Assembly (NCBI GenBank): GCA_905214605.1
Contig: CAJMMY010000055.1
Coordinates: 1 to 7,203, forward strand
DNA from: an uncultured bacterium
GTDB lineage: Bacteria; Bacillota_A; Clostridia; Oscillospirales; Oscillospiraceae
Reading direction: 5' to 3'
Length of the DNA: 7,203 bases
In this document: positions 5,081 to 7,203 of the stretch, one piece after another
Layout of the letters: each line of letters starts with the position of its first letter
How positions within the stretch are numbered: position 1 is the stretch's first letter
Notes under the pieces: generated by a model
Seen by the model: only the letters and a program-made list of their open reading frames with translations
What the model was told of the DNA's origin: nothing
Database searches by the model: none
Program-made: the position numbers and the translations under genes

Positions 5081-7168
5081 TTACATAATACCGGACCGTT
5101 CCATGCTTGCTGCTACGATGGCATTCAATTTTCTGGCCGGATAATACATGAGCAGCCCGAATACCGTAAACCCAACGCTCATCAGCACCAGAATCACACC
5201 GCAGCGCAGATAGGTATCGCCGTACATTCCGCCGATGGTTTCCCGAATCATATCCATACCATAATGGAACGGCATAACCGGATAGAGCTTCTGGAAAATT
5301 TCCGGCAGTACATGCACGGGATAAGAGCCGCCGGAGCCGGCCACCTGAATGACCATGATAATCACCGCAGCGCATTTGCCGATGTTGTCCAGCGCATACA
5401 CCAGCGCATAGTTCATGGCCGAGAAGTTCAAGGAGCACAGACAGCAGGCCAATACAAACCGCCATGGGGATACGGACTGCATTCCCACAAAATACAAGCA
5501 GCCAAAGCTTGTAACCAGCGCCTGCGCTAAAGCGATGAGCAAAAACGTTGCAAACCGGGCAAAGTACCGTTCCGTTGCCCGATACCCGGCAAATTCCGGC
5601 TGACTCACCGGCACCCGCAGCAGCACCACGGACAGCAAAGAGCCCACAAACAGCGCCAGCATAATGTAATAGGGCGCCATTGCCGAGCCGTAGTCCTGAA
5701 TTTCATAGACCACTTCCGTGTTCATTTGCACCGGAGAACTGAGGTAATCCGGCAAGCTGCCCGGGTCATTTTCCAACAGCTCGCTGAACTCCCGGAATGC
5801 CTCACTGCCGGTCACATTCTCCACCGTGGTTTTCAGCCGGCCCAAATCACCGGCAATGGTATTTGCCAAGGTGATGCCCGTTTGCAGCGTTGTCTGCGCT
5901 TGCCCCAACGCCCCGGCATAGCCGTCCAGCGTGCCCGGCAATTTCGTCATGCTGCCGGAGGCAATGCCCAATAATTCCTGCACAGAGCGAAGTGTGGTCT
6001 GGGTTTTCTCGTTGGTCTGCTCCAAATACGCCCCGACCTGGGGGTTCGTTTTCAGCGCCGCGGTCCGCAGACTTGTCCGCGCCGAGGCAACCAGCTGAAC
6101 CAGAGAATCCATCACGTTATAATCCGTAATGGCAGGCAGTTTTTTCCGCAGGTCCTGCAAATCCTGAATGGCGCTGTCCAGATAGGGGCGAACCTCTTCC
6201 GGCAACTTTTCCCGCACCGTTTGCAGCGTCTGAATCAGTTTGTCCACCCGAGCAAGCACGTCCTGCGTCTGCTGATTGGTAGGCTCCAAGGTAGACCAGC
6301 TTGCAAGGGTCGTCTCCAAATCCGACAGCGCGGCATCGGCATGATTCAGAATATCCAGCACATCGGCATTGGCCGTTTGCGCCTTATCCGAGGTAGAATC
6401 CGCAAAATTTCCGATTTCTCCCACCAAAGCGCTGCCCTCGCCCAATATTTGATTCACGTCCGCCGCAGTCAGATTCGCCACGTCCAGCAAGCTGTCCGCG
6501 TCATCAATCACCTTTTGCAAGGACGCCAACACTTCGCTCAGCTGCTGTGCTTGATTTTGCGCATCGCCGATTTTCTCCGTCAGCTCATTTGCTACCGCCT
6601 GCGGGTCCATTCCCATGGCGGAAAACAGTCGGTTGGAGGTTGTAATGGCCTCCGCCACCTTTTCCACAATGGTGGTATTGATTTGCGCCTGCACCGCCGT
6701 TTTTGCTTTGCTGGTAATTTTCGGTGCAATGGCATTTTTCTTTTCGTTTTCGTAATATTCGATTTCCGGGTGCCGCAGGTCGCCCTCCAACACGCTGACA
6801 AAATCTCCCGTAAAGTTCGCCGGGATAATCAGCGCCGCGTAGTAGGCGCCGCTGTATACGCCCTCCAAGGCATCATGGGCATCGTCCACAAAGACCCAAC
6901 CCATCTGGTCGTTGGTCTGCAAACCGTTCAGCACCAACTCGCCGATGTTCAGCTCCATGCCCAGCATTTCGTATCCCTCGTCCTGACTGGCCACGGCAAC
7001 CTTGATATTTCCCGTAGAGGACGGACCGTAGGGGTCCCAGTTGGACAGAATGTTGAACCACGCGTACAGGCAGGGCACCAAGCACAAACCCAACAGCACC
7101 ACAACCACCACAACGCTAGCAGTCAGCCGCCGCCAATCGTCTCGAATGATTTCTCCGATGTGTTTCAC
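5081..7168 (-). CDS. YhgE/Pip family membrane protein (phage infection protein-like)
   Basis: This 695-residue protein has the YhgE/Pip architecture: one N-terminal helix (about 17-38), a large extracytoplasmic region (about 40-495), and a C-terminal membrane domain with about five helices (roughly 499-517, 537-560, 570-592, 598-615, 655-676) resembling ABC-2 permeases. The family N-terminal region is recognisable (AWFNILSNWDPYG, 36-48; VAVASQDEGY, 57-66), as is the C-terminal signature AGSGGSYPVHVLPEIFQ (610-626) followed by YPVMPFHYGMDMIRE. Residues about 190-460 are rich in Gln, Leu, Ala and Thr and probably form helical bundles or coiled coils. Known relatives are Lactococcus Pip, a receptor for phage c2-type phages, and EsaA/YueB of type VII secretion; no secretion genes are visible here, so the native role is unknown. 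The start is GTG, with AGGAGG (7176-7181) 7 nt upstream. It overlaps the stop of an upstream gene by 4 nt, implying translational coupling. Confidence 0.9.
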   Translation of the reverse strand: MKHIGEIIRDDWRRLTASVVVVVVLLGLCLVPCLYAWFNILSNWDPYGPSSTGNIKVAVASQDEGYEMLGMELNIGELVLNGLQTNDQMGWVFVDDAHDALEGVYSGAYYAALIIPANFTGDFVSVLEGDLRHPEIEYYENEKKNAIAPKITSKAKTAVQAQINTTIVEKVAEAITTSNRLFSAMGMDPQAVANELTEKIGDAQNQAQQLSEVLASLQKVIDDADSLLDVANLTAADVNQILGEGSALVGEIGNFADSTSDKAQTANADVLDILNHADAALSDLETTLASWSTLEPTNQQTQDVLARVDKLIQTLQTVREKLPEEVRPYLDSAIQDLQDLRKKLPAITDYNVMDSLVQLVASARTSLRTAALKTNPQVGAYLEQTNEKTQTTLRSVQELLGIASGSMTKLPGTLDGYAGALGQAQTTLQTGITLANTIAGDLGRLKTTVENVTGSEAFREFSELLENDPGSLPDYLSSPVQMNTEVVYEIQDYGSAMAPYYIMLALFVGSLLSVVLLRVPVSQPEFAGYRATERYFARFATFLLIALAQALVTSFGCLYFVGMQSVSPWRFVLACCLCSLNFSAMNYALVYALDNIGKCAAVIIMVIQVAGSGGSYPVHVLPEIFQKLYPVMPFHYGMDMIRETIGGMYGDTYLRCGVILVLMSVGFTVFGLLMYYPARKLNAIVAASMERSGIM

Positions 7169-7203
7169 GGCTGCACCTCCTCGTCAGAATGTTCTTCCGG
7201 GGA
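7165..7203 (-). CDS. C-terminal end of an upstream gene, coupled to the YhgE/Pip gene (partial)
   Basis: Read inward from the right edge on the minus strand, one frame gives 12 codons (SPEEHSDEEVQP) and then TGA at 7165-7167. This stop overlaps the GTG start at 7166-7168 as GTGA, the classic 4-nt overlap of coupled operon genes, and the ribosome binding site of the next gene lies inside these codons. The tail is acidic and not diagnostic. YhgE/Pip genes often occur in tandem, so a second family member is a reasonable guess, but 12 residues cannot show it. Confidence 0.55.
   Translation of the reverse strand, partial: SPEEHSDEEVQP

Noticed and set aside
4134..5465. A 443-codon minus-strand open frame spanning the deacetylase and the 3' end of the YhgE/Pip gene
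   Set aside because: It crosses the terminator hairpin and overlaps two well-supported genes in other frames, with no family resemblance.

Overview
The window looks like chromosomal housekeeping and envelope DNA from an anaerobic Firmicute, most likely a gut clostridium of the Oscillospirales type. The grounds are strong AGGAGG-type ribosome binding sites, sigma-A style promoters, moderate GC with G/C-rich third positions, and the gene set: membrane pyrophosphatase, a PdaB-like deacetylase and a YhgE/Pip protein. The taxonomic guess is inference; there is no rRNA or marker gene to fix it. I see no mobile element, CRISPR array, tRNA or phage gene.

Layout. (1) 1-416, minus: 5' part of a YfcE-like phosphodiesterase, cut by the window edge. 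(2) 417-538: divergent promoter region with two back-to-back promoters. (3) 539-1744, plus: RlmI-type 23S rRNA cytosine methyltransferase. (4) 1767-1806: bidirectional terminator between convergent genes. (5) 1822-3912, minus: K+-dependent membrane-bound pyrophosphatase (hppA), preceded by a near-consensus promoter and a leader of about 75 nt. (6) 3913-4244: divergent intergenic region. (7) 4245-5012, plus: membrane-anchored NodB/CE4 polysaccharide deacetylase with an altered first motif. (8) 5028-5061: terminator between convergent genes. (9) 5081-7168, minus: YhgE/Pip membrane protein, starting at GTG and overlapping by 4 nt the stop of an upstream gene, of which only the last 12 codons (7165-7203) are visible.

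The complete genes alternate in direction, each pair being either divergent with promoters between or convergent with a hairpin between. Most are therefore probably transcribed singly; the exception is the YhgE/Pip gene, which sits at the end of an operon entering from the right. The genes do not form one pathway. Themes are RNA modification (rlmI-like), pyrophosphate-driven ion pumping (hppA) and cell-envelope work (deacetylase, YhgE/Pip). I found no convincing undescribed system. The points most worth a second look are the missing metal-binding Asp in the deacetylase, the ion specificity of the pyrophosphatase, the abutting divergent promoters, and the identity of the gene upstream of YhgE/Pip.
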